From Nissolia schottii (taxonomy: Eukaryota; Streptophyta; Magnoliopsida; Fabales; Fabaceae), in NCBI GenBank assembly GCA_003254905.1, contig QANU01040708.1, positions 558,001-622,000 of the forward strand: a DNA stretch of 64,000 nucleotides, in the 5' to 3' direction. This document shows, in pieces, positions 61,030 through 64,000 of the stretch; the stretch's first letter is position 1, and each line of letters begins with the position of its first letter. The notes beneath the pieces were generated by a model, which saw only the letters and a program-made list of their open reading frames with translations, had not been told where the DNA came from and searched no databases. The translations under genes were made by a program, and so were the position numbers.

Positions 61030-62963
61030 TCATTGCTTTCCATTGCTATTGTTGTTGCTTGAGTTGACATTGTGATTGCCGTCATCGCCATTATTGTTGT
61101 TGTTTTGTTGAAGATGAGAAGCTTCACCAGCAATAATGGAGCTAATAGCAGCCACCAAAACAGAAGTGAAGTTTGGGTCAGATGCAATGGCAGCACCAAC
61201 TGTGTCAGCAACAGCAGCAGCATGATCTTGAGACATTTGAAGGCCGGAGAACTTGGAGTGATGACCAAATATCTGAGGCTTCATTAAGTGTAAGGGGTTA
61301 TTATCAGGGGACTGATGGTGAGTTAGGTCAAGTGTGACAGTTGGGAATGGTGCAGAAGCTGAGATAGTTGCCATGTTAGAGGAAGAGCACGGGAGGAGTG
61401 GCCTTGCTAGCAAGTTTGCATTGATGAGGCCATCTGTGCTTGACATTGCACCTGAGAGAAGCATCCTTGCTGCTGAGGATGTGGTCTGTGCCATTGCCAT
61501 GGCTGCTGCTGGCAAAGGGTGGTTGTGGTTCCCTTCATATGTTGTCACTAGGATTCTTCTGTCTTCTGCACACCTTTGTACCTTTTTTATTTATTTATTT
61601 TAGTACCAAAATGTTGGGTTAGAATTTGGATAAAGTATATATACATAGGTCACCTCTTACTTACGCACAAGAGAGGAGTAAAGGAATAGTTGTGAAGTAT
61701 ACATAATGTGTGTTTACAAGCCAATATATAAGTGAGAGCCAAGTTGAACAAATAATATTCCAATGAAAAGTTGAGCCATAAATATTATTGTTATGATGAG
61801 TTATAATTAAGGTGTGAACACAGATACCTGTTTTCTAACTGGGCAAGCGGAAGCCATAGTGCAGCGGTAATAAGCTCGAGGGCAGGGGTTTCCTTTTGCC
61901 ATCTTCTGCCCATACTTTCGCCATTGACACCCATCCGTCATCTGATGAGACAGAATTAGCAAGTTAGTCTTAGATTATTAAGAAAAGCAATTTCATAGTC
62001 ACAACATTAATTATAAGACTGAAATGATATATATACCACGGGTGCCTCTGATCTGGCTCTAACAGAAACTCTCGCCTTCCTCATCGTGTTAGAGGGGCTA
62101 TCCTCCCTAATTTCTTGATCAGCTCCCTGGTGCTGCTGTTGCTGTTGCTGTTGCTGCGTCAAGTTCATGACATGTATCTCAAGAGCACTGTAGTTGGCGC
62201 TAACCTCATCAAGCATCCCCTTCAACCGCTCATTCTCCACCTTCATTCGATCCACCTCACCTTGCACAACAACCAGCTGAAACAAATGCCGATTGGACTG
62301 GCAAATTCATACACGTGACACATTTCTTTAAGGTAAGAGTACTTGTAAGCTGTTAAATCTTTTACCTCATTCGTAGTTATTTTGTCGTCGTCCGCCGTGG
62401 AGTACTGATCATTGCTGCTGTTGGTAGTAACAAGGTTCAGACAAGTCTATGTCAAAAGAATTACAGATTCATAATTAAGCACACCAGAAATAATCATGAC
62501 AAGATAGATAGATATAAAATCATTCTATTGATTAATTCTACCCCTGTTGGGAAAGCGCTTATGCAGTTCGTTCACTCACGTTCACTTTGAATTCCAACAT
62601 AGATGGAGTGGCGGGATGATGACCGTGGGGGGTGGAGGAAGAGGCAAGGTTGCGATGATCTTTGCTGTGAGCGAACAAGTCCATCTCTTCTCTCTTGTTG
62701 CTGTTGCCACGATGTGATGATGATGGAGGAGATGAGGAGGCATGACGGTTGGGATTGGAAGAGCTAAGGAGGTTGGGTTGTTGGAAGGGGATATTCATGG
62801 CGGTGGCCGAAGAAGAAGAAGAAGGAGGAGGGTTATTGTCTTCTGTAGGGAAAGAGTTGAGAACAAGTGGTGGCTTCTGAAGGAAGAAGCTCCCAACTGG
62901 ATCATCTGAATCCATGGAGACCAGTCCTCCTCCTCTGCCCATAAGTCTCAGCGTGTGATGCAT
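61030..62963 (-). CDS. WRKY transcription factor, group IIb (five exons)
   Basis: DNA-binding factor that recognises W-box (TTGAC) sites in defence and stress promoters. Minus-strand exons: 62963-62580, 62446-62366, 62276-62037, 61941-61828, 61581-61030, all phase 0, giving 456 residues. Group IIb hallmarks: a leucine-zipper-like coiled coil in exon 3 ([20 protein letters not shown], ~156-195), followed by a run of eight Gln; WRKYGQK at ~242-248; a C-X5-C-X23-H-X-H zinc finger split by an intron directly before VQRCAEDR, the conserved IIb intron position. The C-terminal [16 protein letters not shown] is typical of the WRKY6/31/42/47 branch. The frame is open upstream of 62963 but has no earlier ATG; later ATGs at MGRGGG and MDSDD are alternatives. 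Confidence 0.93.
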
Positions 62964-62998
62964 TAATGGACTCGGCAATATAAAGAGAGCAACTCAGA

Positions 62999-63005
62999 CT
63001 TTGAC
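62999..63005. promoter_or_regulatory. W-box close to the WRKY start
   Basis: TTGAC core at 63001-63005, about 40 bp upstream of the WRKY ATG, in ACTTTGACAAG. Could allow self- or cross-regulation by WRKY factors. Confidence 0.35.
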
Positions 63006-64000
63006 AAGATCACCAAAAAAGAGTGTTCGTGTACTAGTAAATTCCAAGTCTCTTCTCTGTCCCCATTTTACTACTTCCTTCATTAGGTCTTTCCAGGGTT
63101 TGCAGCGCTTCTTTTTTCTTTATTAATAATAATAATAATAATGTTACATAGCTAACAAAATTCAATAATTCTTTTCATAGAAAATACGGGGTGGTGGTAA
63201 GATACAACACTTGTTTATTTACTTAATGTAGTTAATTTTTTGGAAGCTTCCTAAGACACAATCTCATGTTTCCTTGCGTGTTAATTTTTTGGATTCCCTA
63301 TGTAGAGCGTAGAGTAAGGTACATAATTTTAGTTATTAATTAAAAAAAATTAATAACTTGAAATTTTATAAAAATATACATACATAGCAATACGCTTCTT
63401 CTTTTTTTGTTTTTGTTTTTTAATAATGAAAGATCGGTATTGATTTGACACTACTAAAATGTCTTATAACTAGCACATAGTGCACTTCTAATTTCTTAAT
63501 CAATTTGACAAATGCCAGAGTTACCATACATTTTTTTGTATAGTCAAATTCTTTTGTTTACAATATAAATCATTTTCTTTCTTTTTTTTCGTTTGATTGA
63601 TGAGGTTCTGATTTGCTTTAAATCAAGGCATGAGAGAGAGGAGATTGACGCGTTCCATATCATACATAACTCACCACCGCCCGCTATTGGCCCGGCGCCT
63701 GAGTCATGGGAAAAAGTGTAGTTTCCGTCAACGGTTGTGGTGGGGGCCTTGCTCATTGTGATTTGTGGGTCCTTGGATCCTATAAACCTTGACCGTGGAC
63801 ACCCTATTCAGTTCAGACCCAGGTGAACGGTTGGTTTGACCCAAATATACATTTGGTCCAGTTGGACTCTATTACTTTCTATATAATTTTTTTGGTAATT
63901 TACACTTGAATCCCTGAAGTTCAATAAAATTACACTCTCACCCCTATTTAAGTTCATTGCCTTGATCTTCCCATGTGAACACTAATCTCCCCTTAACGAT
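63006..64000. other. WRKY upstream region
   Basis: Besides the W-box cores there is an (AAT)n run near 63123-63141. A 70-codon minus-strand frame at 63544-63756 lacks any recognisable domain and is probably chance. No further gene is seen before the window ends. Confidence 0.4.
63640..63845. promoter_or_regulatory. Cluster of W-box cores upstream of WRKY gene
   Basis: TTGAC at 63645-63649, 63789-63793 and 63836-63840, and GTCAA at 63727-63731: four cores in 200 bp, 680-880 bp upstream of the ATG. Two have the fuller TTGACC form. Functional use is inferred. Confidence 0.4.

Noticed and set aside
63544-63756. 70-codon minus-strand frame near the right edge
   Set aside because: It ends in a low-complexity basic stretch and has no family resemblance; it lies in the WRKY promoter.
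1-64000. CRISPR arrays, operons or bacterial-type systems
   Set aside because: The window is plant nuclear DNA with spliced genes; the only regular repeat array is the satellite, whose monomers abut without unique spacers.

Overview
This window is nuclear DNA from a dicot plant, most likely a legume and plausibly soybean or a close relative. The evidence is low gene density, AT-rich intergenic DNA, GT-AG introns, plant-only gene families (dirigent, WRKY, SIP aquaporin, SLAC/SLAH anion channel, MAPKKK17/18 kinase) and many small plant DNA transposons. The species call is inference. One assembly gap of 824 N lies at 56422-57245. Layout, left to right: a chloroplast site-2 metalloprotease of the ARASP type (minus, 1813-3165); AT-rich spacer with two short tandem repeats (5.3-5.7 kb); a possible 49-residue plastid-targeted small protein (minus, 6371-6520); an ER small basic intrinsic protein SIP1 (minus, 7525-8247); a stretch holding a palindromic tandem repeat, a broken LTR element and the end of a CACTA transposon (9.1-13.3 kb); a secreted glycine-rich protein (plus, 15036-15902); a 16-exon RAD16-type SNF2/RING helicase (plus, 18935-27232) with a hAT-like element in intron 5 and a Stowaway-like MITE in intron 11; a two-exon BAP31-like ER protein (plus, 30255-32944); a 5.7 kb satellite array (33844-39569); a dirigent protein (plus, 43223-43741); a two-exon SLAH1-type anion channel (plus, 48059-50062); a tRNA-derived SINE (50.6 kb); a MAPKKK17/18-like kinase (minus, 54208-55299); the gap; and a five-exon group IIb WRKY factor (minus, 61030-62963). 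The genes are independent units, not an operon or cluster. Several belong to stress and defence biology (dirigent, SLAH, MAPKKK17/18-like, WRKY IIb) and others to housekeeping (RAD16, BAP31, SIP1, ARASP); the sequence does not show that they are co-regulated. The most unusual feature is the satellite array. It has about 31 copies of a roughly 176 bp AT-rich monomer, each monomer looks like three diverged ~59 bp units, the copies fall into two types, and the right end shows a three-monomer higher-order repeat. A 306 bp hAT-type MITE with a perfect 8 bp target duplication interrupts the array, and a second copy of the same MITE is cut by the assembly gap.
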